Positions 1 through 20,013 are shown, counted from the first letter of the stretch. The stretch is DNA of 64,000 bases from Deinococcus deserti VCD115 (GCF_000020685.1 NC_012526.1:2272001-2336000); one strand, 5' to 3'. Notes: a model not told the origin generated them from the letters alone. Program-made: numbers and translations.

Positions 1-1411
1 GGTGAGCAATCTCCGGGGCAGTATCGGGGAGGGGGTCGGGGGCAGGAACCGAAGGGTCTGCGCACAATGAGGTCAGGGAAAGAAGTTGCTGCCAGAACCT
101 GTCCCAGGCGGAGTAGGAGCTCAGGTCGTTCAGGCGGTCACGCAGGGCGCGGATCACGTCGCGGCTCAGCTCAGCAGGCCAGGGACTGGGAAGCGCTTCA
201 AGCAGGTGGTACGCCTTATCAGCCCGGCGACCCGCCAGTGCCAGTCTGAGCTCGGCATACAGGGCAGTCACGGGTCCCAGGCGCAGCAGGCCAGGTTCAT
301 GTGGAAAGTGCGGCAGCAGGGCCTGTGCAGTGGGGCGGTGCCGGGCCACCATCGTGCGGGCCGCCAGGGTATCCAGAGCGTCAAGCTGACTTGCCATCCC
401 GACCAGTTGCGTGGGTGACAGGTTCAGCACGTCCAGGAGAGCCTGGGGATGGGCCGCGCCCAGCAGTGCCCGCAGCAGCGAGATGCCACTGTGGGGATCA
501 CGCCGGGCCGCGTCCACCAGCCCGTCACGCTTCAGGTCTGTATCCGGCGTGGACACAGAAGGCACAGCAACATCTTCCCCTGCCGCCAGACGAGAGCCCA
601 GGTCACCTGGCAGCAGGGCCTGTGCCTGCGCCGCATAACGGCGGTTCAACGCACTGCGCGGCCACAACCGCAACACTTCACGGGCCAGATGCGCCACATC
701 AGTGCTGCGGTCATTCAGCGCATCTTCGAGCAGGGACTCAAGCACCTCGTCCTCTGGCTCCAGGGTGTCGAGCAGAGCCGAGAGCAGACGCCGGCGGGTC
801 CCGGCGCGCTCCGCAGCAAAGTGGACGCGCAGCAGTTCCCGCGCAATCTCAGGATCCCTGGCGCGCCATGTGCGGAAGATGCCCTCACGCCCGGCCTCGC
901 TGGCCTCGTCCCAGGCATCCGGGTCAGGGCCCGCCGTGGTCTTGCCCCCCGCCAGAAATCGCCAGTCGGGGTTAAAGGCCGCCAGCCAGACTCCACGTTC
1001 GCTCAGCACCGGGCGCAGCTGCTCCCGCAGGGTGGTGTCCTGCCGCGCCCTATCAAGCAGTTCAGGCAGTGAGGCCGGCGGCACGTGCCAGCCAGCAGCC
1101 GCACAGAGTTGCAGCCATTCCGCCAGCAGGGGCGTACCCACGACCAGGGAAAGGTGCCGCGCGGCGCACGCCGGGGCTTCAGGCCGGGTCTCTTCCGGGG
1201 CCGTGGGTGGCAACTCTGTGGCTGCGCGGTCCACGGCCCGGCCAGCCAGCCGGACGCTAGCCGCCAGCGAAGCGCGGGAGAGCAGCATCTGTTCCGGCGT
1301 GCCCGGCAATGTGTTCAGAAGTCCGGCCAGGGGCGAACCTTCATGGACAGGCAGGGACGCACGTGAGGTTCCCACCAGCGCACAGGCCAGCAGAGCGTCA
1401 AAGTCGTTCAT
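1..1411 (-). CDS. DUF5691 family protein, 3' end outside window
   Basis: The reading frame is open from an ATG at 1411 to the left edge, so at least 470 residues are present and the C-terminus is missing. The translation begins MNDFDALLACALVGTSRASL and is alpha-helical in character. A central stretch with an LLEDALNDRSTDVAHLA-type segment followed by RSALNRR matches my memory of DUF5691, a helical-repeat family. The ATG overlaps the stop of the SWIM zinc-finger gene by 4 nt (ATGA), so the two are surely co-transcribed and translationally coupled. In other genomes this family sits beside a MoxR AAA ATPase and a vWA protein; whether those follow here cannot be seen. Molecular function is unknown. 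Confidence 0.75.
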   Translation of the reverse strand, partial: MNDFDALLACALVGTSRASLPVHEGSPLAGLLNTLPGTPEQMLLSRASLAASVRLAGRAVDRAATELPPTAPEETRPEAPACAARHLSLVVGTPLLAEWLQLCAAAGWHVPPASLPELLDRARQDTTLREQLRPVLSERGVWLAAFNPDWRFLAGGKTTAGPDPDAWDEASEAGREGIFRTWRARDPEIARELLRVHFAAERAGTRRRLLSALLDTLEPEDEVLESLLEDALNDRSTDVAHLAREVLRLWPRSALNRRYAAQAQALLPGDLGSRLAAGEDVAVPSVSTPDTDLKRDGLVDAARRDPHSGISLLRALLGAAHPQALLDVLNLSPTQLVGMASQLDALDTLAARTMVARHRPTAQALLPHFPHEPGLLRLGPVTALYAELRLALAGRRADKAYHLLEALPSPWPAELSRDVIRALRDRLNDLSSYSAWDRFWQQLLSLTSLCADPSVPAPDPLPDTAPEIAH

Positions 1412-2709
1412 GCCTGCTCCTCCCGGCCGCGCAGCGGCGTCAGCCCGGTGGGTTCCAGCAGACTAAGCGGTGTAAAGCCCGCGCCGTCCCACTCTCCGAA
1501 GATGGTTACGGGCCCGCCAGCACTGCGGGCAAGCATCCCCAGCAGCAGGCGCTCGTCACCCATCAGCGGCAGCGCCTGCCCGTGTTCATCTCCTACCTGC
1601 CAGCCCGGCAGGAGCCTGACCGGACCCACAAGGTGGGCCGTACGCTCCCGCCAGGGATTCAGTGCCAGCGCCTGAGCGTGGGTGTCGAGCAGGATTTCCA
1701 GCGTGATGCCCACCCCCACTGTCACTGGCTCGACACCCCTGACCTCGCCCCGGATGACTGCACGCTGAGGTGCGGCAGACGGCACAAAACACACCTCTGC
1801 CTGTACGCTCTGTCCCACCGGAAGCCCAGGCGGGAGGGGACGCCCGGCCACAGCAAAATCCAGCAGCAGGGCGCTGCGTTCTCCCCGTCGCAGCCAGGTG
1901 CGCCGGGTGGTCAGGTTATCTTCATCTCTGAGCGTGATCTGTCCCAGCACCTCCCAGCAAGCTGCTGCCGAGACACTCAGGTCTGCTTGGTTCAACGGAA
2001 ATCCCAGAGCGGCACGCAGATCAGCCTGCTGATTCGAATCCAGAGCCTCCCGCCGGGTCCAGGCCTCGCAGAGCAGGTGCAGCAATGACAGATGGGTCAG
2101 CAGCGCCGCCGGATCATCCAGCAGTTCAGGAACACGGCGCACCTGCCGAGCGGCACCTGGAGCCTGAGCGTCCACCAGACGCGCTGCCTGAGTATCCCAG
2201 TCGGTGTAGGGGCGGACCCTGGCCTGAGCCAGACCGTCACGCACCAGATCCTGCAAAAAGATATCCAGCCCAGCCAGCCCCGCAGTAACCTTCCGTTCGC
2301 GAGCCGCACGCCGCCTGGCCTGGGCCGCAGGGTCAGCGTCCTTTGTGGCCGTGGCCGAAGGCACTCCTTTCTGACCAGCGCGCTCCTGACGGCCATGAAG
2401 CCAGGTCTGGATACTTTCAGGGGCAGGTTCCGTACCGAAACTGTCCGCGTAAGAGACGGACAGTAGCAGCAGCGCCAGCGCATGCTTACAGGGAAATTTG
2501 CGGCTGGGGCAACTGCATTTACTCACCAGTCCGTCCAGGTCGACAGCAGTCAGATACGGAGTCTTGCCACTTCCCTGACACCGGCCCCACACGACGCCGC
2601 CGGGCAAATTGAGCTCTGGCCAACGCGCCGGCGTAGCCAGACTGCGGGCGCTCGCTCCACTGCCGCTATCGGATGCAAGAGCAAGAATACTGTCGGAAGT
2701 CAAAGCCAT
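1408..2709 (-). CDS. SWIM zinc-finger family protein
   Basis: A 433-residue protein with a SWIM motif (CxCx6CxH) at C65, C67, C74 and H76; SWIM domains are thought to bind zinc and mediate DNA or protein contacts. The rest is unannotated, with a charged Arg/Ala-rich middle (about residues 125-160) and a helical C-terminal half. The ATG at 2709 has an AGAGG ribosome site just upstream and a good promoter at 2746-2774. It is the first gene of an operon with the overlapping DUF5691 gene. SWIM plus DUF5691 is a recurrent pair; the partnership is known from neighbourhoods, the biochemical role is not. Confidence 0.8.
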   Translation of the reverse strand: MALTSDSILALASDSGSGASARSLATPARWPELNLPGGVVWGRCQGSGKTPYLTAVDLDGLVSKCSCPSRKFPCKHALALLLLSVSYADSFGTEPAPESIQTWLHGRQERAGQKGVPSATATKDADPAAQARRRAARERKVTAGLAGLDIFLQDLVRDGLAQARVRPYTDWDTQAARLVDAQAPGAARQVRRVPELLDDPAALLTHLSLLHLLCEAWTRREALDSNQQADLRAALGFPLNQADLSVSAAACWEVLGQITLRDEDNLTTRRTWLRRGERSALLLDFAVAGRPLPPGLPVGQSVQAEVCFVPSAAPQRAVIRGEVRGVEPVTVGVGITLEILLDTHAQALALNPWRERTAHLVGPVRLLPGWQVGDEHGQALPLMGDERLLLGMLARSAGGPVTIFGEWDGAGFTPLSLLEPTGLTPLRGREEQA

Positions 2710-2727
2710 CGTAGAAACCTCTGAGTG

Positions 2728-2748
2728 AATTACGCTTTGAACGTAATT
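2728..2748. promoter_or_regulatory. Inverted repeat overlapping the SWIM promoter -10 box
   Basis: AATTACG (2728-2734) and CGTAATT (2742-2748) form perfect 7-bp arms around a 7-bp centre. The right arm covers part of the -10 box and the left arm lies at the expected transcription start, the geometry of a repressor operator. No regulator gene is adjacent. Confidence 0.5.
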
Positions 2749-2774
2749 GTAGCAGAGTTACACTGTGATCGCAA
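2746..2774 (-). promoter_or_regulatory. Promoter of the SWIM-DUF5691 operon
   Basis: On the minus strand the -35 box is TTGCGA (2769-2774) and the -10 box TACAAT (2746-2751), separated by exactly 17 bp. The ATG lies about 37 nt downstream of the -10 box. Confidence 0.7.
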
Positions 2775-2802
2775 CTCCAAATGCTGGAAAGAGATCTGGG
2801 GC

Positions 2803-2839
2803 AAAAAGGGAACGGGAGGCCTGTAACTTCAGGCCTCCC
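2803..2839 (-). terminator. Rho-independent terminator after adk
   Basis: A perfect 10-bp stem, GGGAGGCCTG (2814-2823) with CAGGCCTCCC (2830-2839) and a 6-nt loop, is followed on the minus strand by a run of five T (2803-2807). A second small hairpin (GCTGTAG/CTACAGC, 2850-2865) precedes it directly after the adk stop. It ends the S10/spc transcription unit. Confidence 0.8.
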
Positions 2840-2866
2840 GCAGCTCGGTGCTGTAGCACTACAGCT

Positions 2867-3460
2867 TTACTGCATCCCCTTCAGAATCCGGTCGTAGACC
2901 TCATCCAGGCTGCCTACTCCATTGACCGTATACAGCTGGCCGCGTCCCGCGTAGTAGTCGATCAGCGGCTGAGTCTGCTCGCGGTAGACCTGCTGACGCC
3001 GGCGGGCGGTCTCTTCATTGTCGTCGCTGCGAACAGCCTCGCCGCGCGCCTGAGCCTGATTGCCACGCTCCACGATCCGGTCAATCAGGACCTGATCCGG
3101 CACTTCGAGCAGTGGAACGGCCGTCACCGGGGCGCCGAGGTCTTCAAGCAGCGCGTCAAGCGCTTCAGCCTGCGCGCCGGTCCGGGGGAATCCGTCAAAG
3201 ATCACGCGTACAGGCCTCATGCCCGCCAGCTTGTCGCGGATCAGTGCGATCAGGATCTCGTCGGGAACGAGGTGACCTGCGTCCAAGATGGGTTTGACCT
3301 GCTGGCCCAGCTCAGTACCGCGCGCTACATGATCGCGCAGAATATCTCCTGTACTGATCTTGGTCAGTGACTGCTCTTGGGCCAGTCGTTCGGCCTGCGT
3401 GCCTTTACCGGCCCCAGGCGGGCCCAGGAAGATCACAACCTTGTTTTCCGTTTGCGTCAA
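2867..3460 (-). CDS. adk: Adenylate kinase
   Basis: Catalyses ATP + AMP = 2 ADP in the cytoplasm. The protein has the P-loop GPPGAGKGTQ near its N-terminus, the AMP-binding segment STGDILRDHVA, and FDGFPRT. It is about 197 residues with a short LID and no zinc cysteines. I chose the TTG at 3460 because AAAGGAG sits 8 nt upstream and the family normally begins just before the P-loop; the longer ATG frame from 3544 adds 28 unrelated residues. It follows secY, the common spc-operon order, but 298 nt away and beyond a hairpin, so it may also have its own promoter. Confidence 0.93.
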   Translation of the reverse strand: MTQTENKVVIFLGPPGAGKGTQAERLAQEQSLTKISTGDILRDHVARGTELGQQVKPILDAGHLVPDEILIALIRDKLAGMRPVRVIFDGFPRTGAQAEALDALLEDLGAPVTAVPLLEVPDQVLIDRIVERGNQAQARGEAVRSDDNEETARRRQQVYREQTQPLIDYYAGRGQLYTVNGVGSLDEVYDRILKGMQ

Positions 3461-3711
3461 GTTAGCGCTCCTTTGACTGGTCTTATGGCATCCGTCGCGC
3501 GGGATTCCCGGCTGGAACACACCTGTCTGAATGCCTGCCCACATTCATGTTTCTACACCCTAGAGGCGACTTTTGGGCCTCGGCACAGGTGTCATGTTCA
3601 TGACCCTGCAGACCCCCGACAGTGAAGCTACAGCATAGGACGTTGCGGCCTGTCTGACACAGCGCATGCTCAGATGTTCCTCTGGTGGTGACCCAATACA
3701 GATAAGGAGCT

Positions 3712-3741
3712 GGGGCCCCCCGCCAGTGTGCGGGAGGCCCC
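3712..3741 (-). terminator. Stem-loop after secY
   Basis: GGGGCC-rich arms (3712-3720 with continuation, and 3731-3741) form a GC-rich hairpin just past the secY stop. No T-run follows on the minus strand, so it is more likely an attenuator or RNA-stabilising structure than a full terminator. The remaining 3461-3711 spacer holds no gene and no promoter I would assert. Confidence 0.5.
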
Positions 3742-3758
3742 AGGAATCCTTAGCTTTT

Positions 3759-5077
<1,319 letters not shown>

Positions 5078-5078
<1 letters not shown>

Positions 5079-5542
5079 TACTCCGCCTTCTGGGCGTCTT
5101 CGGTCTGGCTGTTGGGCAGGATGACCTTGCCCCCGGCAGCTTCCACGGCCTTGACGGCAGCGGCGCTGGCAGCGTCCACGTGCACAGTCACGGCGCGGGT
5201 CACTTCACCAGTGGCCAGCAGTTTCACCGGGCGGTTCTTGCGGCGGACCAGACCGGCGAGCTCAAGGGCTTCGCGGTTAAAGGTGTCGCCTTCCAGCACG
5301 TCCAGCTGACCCAGCTGGATCACTTCGTAGGTCGTGCCCACGTTGTTGAAACCGCGCTTAGGCAGACGGCTGATCAGGCTGCTGCGGCCACCTTCGAAGA
5401 AGCTGCCCTTCCCAGCGCCGCTACGTGACTTCTGGCCCTTATGGCCGCGTCCGGCGGTCTTGTCGGTACCACCAGGGCCACGACCAACGCGCTTGCGATT
5501 CTTGCGGCTGCCCTCGGCGGGCTTGAGTTCGTGGAGCTTCAC
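5078..5542 (-). CDS. rplO: 50S ribosomal protein L15
   Basis: A 154-residue protein with the N-terminal [24 protein letters not shown] signature and the Gly/Arg-rich [10 protein letters not shown] stretch that enters the 23S rRNA core. The start is GTG at 5542, overlapping the rpmD stop as GTGA. Late assembly protein of the large subunit. Confidence 0.96.
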
Positions 5543-5706
5543 GCTTCCACCTCCAGCAGATGCTTGACGGAGTTCACCATGCCACGGATGGCAGGGCTGT
5601 CCTGGACTTCACGGCTGTCGCCGATCTTCTTGAGGCCCAGCGCCTTAACGGTGTCCACCTGGTGCTGAGGACGACCGATAACGCTGCGCTTGAGGGTAAT
5701 TTTCAC
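5539..5706 (-). CDS. rpmD: 50S ribosomal protein L30
   Basis: A 55-residue gene. The translation reads [20 protein letters not shown] and continues [25 protein letters not shown], a typical L30. It starts with GTG at 5706 and overlaps both neighbours as GTGA: the rpsE stop upstream and the rplO start downstream. The two tight overlaps suggest strict coupling of rpsE-rpmD-rplO. Confidence 0.93.
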
Positions 5707-6239
5707 TGCGCGCCTCCAGTAACGGGAGCCGCCTCAATGCCGCGCAGTGCGCGGACCTGTTTGGCGGTGCGGAGGTTCTTGAAACCGTCGAAAACGGCGT
5801 AGGCCACGTTGACCTTATTGCGGCTGCCCAGTTCCTTGGACAGCATGTTGGTGATGCCAGCCAGTTCGGCAATCGAACGGGGCACAGTGCCGGCAATTAC
5901 ACCGGTACCGGGGCCGGCGGGCTTGAGCAGCACACGGCTGGTGCTGTTCACGCCGACAATCTCGTGGGGAATGGTGCCGTTCTCGACCGGCACACTGATC
6001 ATGTTCTTGCGGGCAATGCTCTTGGCCTTCTCGATAGCCACAGGCACTTCTTTGGCCTTGCCAATGCCCATGCCCACGCGACCGTTGCGGTCGCCGAGGA
6101 TCACCAGTGCAGCGAAGCGGAAGCGGCGGCCACCCTGGTAAGTCTTGCTGGTGCGGTTGACGAACAGCATCTTCTCTTCGAATTCGCTGGTCTCGCGCTC
6201 CACATTGCGGTCGTTACGACGATTAAAAGTCAAGGCCAC
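5703..6239 (-). CDS. rpsE: 30S ribosomal protein S5
   Basis: A 178-residue protein with the double-stranded-RNA-binding part ([19 protein letters not shown]) and the conserved [15 protein letters not shown] loop that contributes to decoding fidelity. It starts at ATG 6239, inside the end of rplR (17-nt overlap); a TTG two codons later is an alternative start. Confidence 0.96.
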
Positions 6240-6561
6240 CCTCCCGCGCCGCGTCTGCGAGCGCCTTCACGCGTCCGTGATACTTGTACTGGCCGCGGTC
6301 GAACACAACCTGCTTGACACCTTTGGCACTGGCAGCTTCAGCCAGAGCCTTGCCGACGGCAGCTGCGGTGTCGGTCTTGTTACCGGCCTTGACGACGGCG
6401 CTGGAAGCAGCGGCGAGCGTGGTGCCGTTCTTGTCATCGATAATCTGGGCGTAGATGTGCTTGCTGGAGCGGAACACGCTGAGGCGCGGGCGCTCGCCAG
6501 CGGCGATGCGGACCTTGCGGCGGGCGCGCAGCTTGCGGCGGATTGAGGTCTGGGCAGCCAT
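6223..6561 (-). CDS. rplR: 50S ribosomal protein L18
   Basis: A 112-residue 5S rRNA-binding protein. The basic N-terminus ([13 protein letters not shown]) is followed by [20 protein letters not shown], the family signature. The ATG overlaps the rplF stop by 1 nt. Confidence 0.96.
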   Translation of the reverse strand: MAAQTSIRRKLRARRKVRIAAGERPRLSVFRSSKHIYAQIIDDKNGTTLAAASSAVVKAGNKTDTAAAVGKALAEAASAKGVKQVVFDRGQYKYHGRVKALADAAREGGLDF

Positions 6562-7118
6562 TATTTCTTCCCTTTCCCGCCCGTGGCGCCGGCCTTACCG
6601 GCCTTCAGGGCGATCTGCTGACCAACGAAGCGCACACCCTTGCCGTGGTAGGCGTCAGGCTTGCGGACTTCGCGGACGTTGGCGGCCACCTGGCCGACGA
6701 GCTGCTTGTCGATGCCGCTCACGTCGATCTTGGTGGGTTCAGGCACGGCGAAGGTCACGCCGGCGGGCGGATCGATCACCACGGGGTGGCTGTAACCGAT
6801 GGTCAGTTCCAGAGCCTTGCCGTTGAGCTTGGCACGGTAACCGACGCCCCGCAGTTCCAGGTTGATAACGAAGCCGTCACTCACGCCCTTGACGGCGTTG
6901 GCCACCAGGGTACGGGTCAGGCCGTGCAGAGCGCGGTGCTCCTGGCGGTCGCTGGGACGTTCGACCAGCAGCTGGCCGTTGTCTTCACGGATGGTCAGGT
7001 CGGGGTTGAAGGGAACGGTCAGTTCGCCTTTGGGCCCCTTGACCTTGAACACGCCGCTCTGGGTGTTCACGGTCACGCCGCTTGGCACGGCGATGGGTTG
7101 TTTACCGATGCGGGACAT
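6561..7118 (-). CDS. rplF: 50S ribosomal protein L6
   Basis: A 185-residue protein near the sarcin-ricin loop and GTPase centre. It begins [15 protein letters not shown] and contains the C-terminal [19 protein letters not shown] and [12 protein letters not shown] motifs, with a Gly/Lys-rich tail. AAGGAGAC lies before the start codon. The spacer from rpsH is 77 nt. Confidence 0.97.
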   Translation of the reverse strand: MSRIGKQPIAVPSGVTVNTQSGVFKVKGPKGELTVPFNPDLTIREDNGQLLVERPSDRQEHRALHGLTRTLVANAVKGVSDGFVINLELRGVGYRAKLNGKALELTIGYSHPVVIDPPAGVTFAVPEPTKIDVSGIDKQLVGQVAANVREVRKPDAYHGKGVRFVGQQIALKAGKAGATGGKGKK

Positions 7119-7195
7119 AGTGTCTCCTTAAGTGTCGGCCGCTCAGAGGCGGGCCGTGGTCAGGACCGAAGCCGGAAAAACCGGAAAGGGCCGGT

Positions 7196-7845
<650 letters not shown>

Positions 7846-8031
7846 TTACCAGCTGCTCTTCTTCACGCCGGGCAGTTCGCCCTTGTGTGCCATCTCGCGG
7901 ATGCAGATGCGGCACATGCCGAAGAAACGGTAGTAACCGCGTGCGCGGCCACAGCGGGAGCAGCGGCTATAGTTCTGCACGGCAAATTTATGCCCGCGCG
8001 CCGCCTTGACAACTTTCGAGGTGTTCGCCAT
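7846..8031 (-). CDS. rpsN: 30S ribosomal protein S14, zinc-binding type
   Basis: At 61 residues this is the short type Z form, with the two cysteine pairs of the zinc ribbon in [12 protein letters not shown] and [12 protein letters not shown]. It assembles late into the 30S head. It lies 12 nt after rplE. Confidence 0.97.
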   Translation of the reverse strand: MANTSKVVKAARGHKFAVQNYSRCSRCGRARGYYRFFGMCRICIREMAHKGELPGVKKSSW

Positions 8032-8043
8032 TTACCTGTTTCC

Positions 8044-8583
8044 TTACTTGCGGAAGGGGAGTCCCATCGCCTGGAGCAGCGCGCGGGCTTCCTCGTCGGT
8101 TTTCGCGGTGGTCACGATGGTGATGTCCATACCACGCACCTTATCGACCATATCATAGGTGATCTCCGGAAAGATCAGCTGCTCTTTGATACCGAGGTTG
8201 TAGTTGCCACGGCCGTCAAAGGCATTGGGGTTGATCCCACGGAAGTCACGGATACGGGGCAGACCGATGTTGATCAGCTTCTCCAGGAACACGTACATGC
8301 GCTCGTTGCGCAGCGTGACCTTGACGCCCACGGGCATGCCCTGGCGCAGCTTGAAGTTGCTGATGCTCTTCTTGGCCTTGGTGATGATTGGCTTCTGCAG
8401 GGTGATCAGGCCCAGTTCACGGGCGGCCTTGTCGATGGCCTTGCTGTCTTCCTTGCTGCTGCCGAGGCCTTCGTTGATCACGATCTTTTCGATGCGGGGC
8501 ACGGCCATCACGCTGGAGTAGCCAAACTGCTGCATCAGCGCGGGACGCACCTGCTCGTTGTACTTGGTCTTGAGGGTCTGCAT
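8044..8583 (-). CDS. rplE: 50S ribosomal protein L5
   Basis: A 179-residue 5S rRNA-binding protein ([40 protein letters not shown]). I chose the ATG at 8583, preceded by GAGAGG, rather than the one at 8625, which adds 14 residues not found in the family. Confidence 0.95.
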   Translation of the reverse strand: MQTLKTKYNEQVRPALMQQFGYSSVMAVPRIEKIVINEGLGSSKEDSKAIDKAARELGLITLQKPIITKAKKSISNFKLRQGMPVGVKVTLRNERMYVFLEKLINIGLPRIRDFRGINPNAFDGRGNYNLGIKEQLIFPEITYDMVDKVRGMDITIVTTAKTDEEARALLQAMGLPFRK

Positions 8584-8645
8584 GTTGCCTCTCTTCGAGC
8601 GGAAAGGGCCGCTCAGGTCAGGCATTGGGCGCCTGACCCTGAGTA

Positions 8646-9393
<748 letters not shown>

Positions 9394-9397
<4 letters not shown>

Positions 9398-9678
9398 GCG
9401 TTACCCCCTTCAGTTTCCACGGCGGTGGTCTCAATGCCGCGGGGACGCTCGATCAGCTTGGTGACCTTCCAGGTCTTGGTCTTGCTGATAGGACGCACGG
9501 CCAGGATCTCGACGCGGTCACCGATCTTGAACTCGTTGTTCTCGTCGTGGGCCGCGTACTTGTGGCTGCGGGTCACGACCTTGCCGTACAGGGGGTGAGC
9601 GAAGCGGCGCTCCACCTTGACACTGACGGTCTTGTCGGCCTTGTCGCTCACGACGACGCCGGTGAAGGTCTTCTTCAT
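9394..9678 (-). CDS. rpsQ: 30S ribosomal protein S17
   Basis: A 94-residue OB-fold 16S rRNA-binding protein ([31 protein letters not shown]). Its start overlaps the rpmC stop by 4 nt. Confidence 0.96.
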
Positions 9679-9861
9679 TTCTGCTCTCCCGCGCGCTGCT
9701 CACCACGGATGGTATTGAGCTGCGCGACTTCGCGGCGGAGTTGCGTGACGCGGTGCGGCTGGGCCAGGTTTCCCATGGCAGCCTGGAAGCGCAGCTCCAT
9801 CAGTTCTTTCTTGCGGCTGTCGATTTCCTTCTGGAAGTCTTCGGCCTTGAGTTGACGCATG

Positions 9862-9875
<14 letters not shown>
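9675..9875 (-). CDS. rpmC: 50S ribosomal protein L29
   Basis: A 66-residue two-helix protein near the exit tunnel, with the MKPSDMRQL start and the [15 protein letters not shown] core. It overlaps the end of rplP by 14 nt. Confidence 0.95.
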
Positions 9876-11736
<1,861 letters not shown>

Positions 11737-11748
11737 GCTCTACCCTCC

Positions 11749-12585
<837 letters not shown>

Positions 12586-12595
12586 TCAGATCTCC

Positions 12596-12879
12596 TTAGG
12601 CCTGGCCCTCGAGGGCAGCAATGGTCTGGCCCTCGGCGAGGCGCACGATGGCCTTCTTGCGATCTGCACGCTGTCCGATGAAACGGCCCACGCGCTTGCG
12701 CTTGCCACGGACATTCATGGTGCTGATGCCCACGACGGTTACGTCAAACGCCTTCTGAATGGCGCTCTTGATGTCCGTCTTGGTTGCGTTCGGGCTGACC
12801 CAGAAGGAGTACACGCCGCGTTCCATGCCGGCGTAGGCCTTCTCACTGATCACGGGCTTGTGGATGATGTCGTAGTGGC

Positions 12880-12883
<4 letters not shown>
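12596..12883 (-). CDS. rplW: 50S ribosomal protein L23
   Basis: A 95-residue exit-site protein that docks trigger factor and SRP ([38 protein letters not shown]). The start overlaps the rplD stop by 4 nt. Confidence 0.96.
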
Positions 12884-14429
<1,546 letters not shown>

Positions 14430-14435
14430 GTTCTA

Positions 14436-15653
<1,218 letters not shown>

Positions 15654-15847
15654 GTTCTTACTCCCTCCAAGCGGTGGATTCACACGCAAAATCGCCCCTT
15701 TGTTCGGGCTTCCCCCGCGCATGCCGCAGGGTTTTGATGGTGTGACCCACATTGGGTTGGTTCTCGCCAGGGCAGTGTCCCGCCATGCTGGCACGTTGCG
15801 TATCCTTTCCTGTGTTGGGTCCAGGACCGTCCACGCACCGACTTCAT

Positions 15848-15876
15848 AGGGTACAAGAAGTTCGCCCACACTGCAA
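15848..15876 (-). promoter_or_regulatory. tuf / S10-operon promoter
   Basis: Minus-strand -35 TTGCAG (15871-15876) and -10 TACCCT (15848-15853) with a 17-bp spacer, about 190 nt before the tuf ATG. It probably drives tuf and the whole S10/spc array. Confidence 0.6.
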
Positions 15877-15888
15877 GCAGTGTGGGCG
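15863..15888 (-). terminator. Hairpin between the membrane-protein gene and tuf
   Basis: Perfect 12-bp arms, CGCCCACACTGC and GCAGTGTGGGCG, with a 2-nt centre. It lies 27 nt past the stop of the upstream membrane-protein gene and also contains the tuf -35 box, so terminator and promoter share the same bases. Confidence 0.6.
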
Positions 15889-15915
15889 GAGCAACTCAGA
15901 AAATGCCCTGGGAAA

Positions 15916-16350
15916 TCAGCGGCGGGTATAGGCCTGGACCTCGCGGTCAAAAGCTCCGATCAGCATGATGACCCCCAACACCGTTCCAAACGGAATAAGC
16001 AGCAGACTCAGCACGGCAATTACAATGCTCGCGCCCCGGCCCCAGGCGCGCCCCTCCAGGACTGCCCGGCGCGTGAAATACAGAAACAGGATGAGGCCGA
16101 CCGTAATGAAAAAGGACAGCCACAGGATCAGCGTGATCTGCTCCGGCGTGAGCTGCATCGGCGGCAGCCCCGATTGGGCGCTGTACTGTGCGAGCAGCTC
16201 ATTGATAGTTCCCGTAGAGAAGGGCAGCATCAGCAGGGAAATAGCGTTGTAGATCAGGCCGATCAACAACGGCACGGTCAGAAACGACAGCCTTCTGGGC
16301 TTGGGACCGGCTGGGGACGCAGGAGGCGAGGCGTGCGGCGGGTGGGTCAT
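15916..16350 (-). CDS. Small membrane protein between fusA and tuf
   Basis: A 144-residue protein of no family I recognise. A Pro-rich cytoplasmic N-terminus ([17 protein letters not shown]) is followed by three or four hydrophobic segments at about residues 25-45, 72-92 and 105-130. A possible -10 box TAGTCT (16360-16365) lies 9 nt before the ATG, so it may be nearly leaderless. It is separated from fusA by a strong terminator and from tuf by a hairpin, so it forms its own unit inside the str operon. Confidence 0.75.
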   Translation of the reverse strand: MTHPPHASPPASPAGPKPRRLSFLTVPLLIGLIYNAISLLMLPFSTGTINELLAQYSAQSGLPPMQLTPEQITLILWLSFFITVGLILFLYFTRRAVLEGRAWGRGASIVIAVLSLLLIPFGTVLGVIMLIGAFDREVQAYTRR

Positions 16351-16400
16351 AGGGTTCTCAGACTACTGCTCAGACCTGCGGCCTGCGCCTGATTCACAAG

Positions 16401-16430
16401 AAAAAGACCCGCCATATGGCGGGTCTTTTC
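16401..16430 (-). terminator. Terminator after fusA
   Basis: AAAAAGACCCGCC (16401-16413) pairs with GGCGGGTCTTTT across a 4-nt ATAT loop, with T-runs on both strands. It ends rpsL-rpsG-fusA transcription before the membrane-protein gene. Confidence 0.85.
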
Positions 16431-16444
16431 TTCCCTTATGGGAT

Positions 16445-18538
<2,094 letters not shown>

Positions 18539-18605
18539 AAGACTCCCTAGGTTGAAGGGGCGACCGCTCCGGTCACCGTGATGAAATCACGTACTTCGCA
18601 GGAAA

Positions 18606-18664
18606 CCCGGACAGGCAGGGCGAGCCCTACCGCGTCCGGGAATGCACTTCAGCACCCTGAAGTG
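18606..18664 (-). other. Two hairpins in the rpsG-fusA spacer
   Basis: CACTTCAG/CTGAAGTG (18645-18664) lies right after the rpsG stop, and CCCGGAC/GTCCGGG (18606-18640) encloses an inner AGGGC/CCCT pairing. No T-run follows either, so they probably stabilise or regulate the polycistronic mRNA, as S7-binding spacers do elsewhere; that role is inference. Confidence 0.4.
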
Positions 18665-18666
18665 GT

Positions 18667-19137
<471 letters not shown>

Positions 19138-19295
19138 GTTGACTCCTTAAAAGGCGCCTCGAAAGAGTGCGCGGGGTGTGTGAGGGGACAGGAACCGGGA
19201 TACGGCACTTGTGCCGCGTGTAAGGGGGGCGGGGCGGAGCGCGGCATCAGACCCGACAGGGGTCAGGCCAGCAGCTGCGACGCCCGGACCAGTCC

Positions 19296-19697
<402 letters not shown>

Positions 19698-20013
19698 AGT
19701 AAATCACTCCTCGTGCTGTCTTGCGGTGAGTGGGCGGTGAAACAGACACACGCCCGTGCTTGGAAGATACCCGCCCACACGACAGATACTGAAGGGGGCA
19801 GGGTTGGGTTGGCGGTTGTGCTTGAGGTGATCAACGCACTGTCCGGCCACTGTCAGCATCAGGGCCTGGAAGCGGCGCATGCCGAGAAACGCCCGAGGTG
19901 CAACCCAGTACCGGGGCCGTTTTCCAACCTTGACAGCATACGCGCTTCACCGGGCAGCTGCAAGATGCCTCCGGACGTTCATCAGGGCAGCAGTCCTGCC
20001 TGCGGGGCGACAT

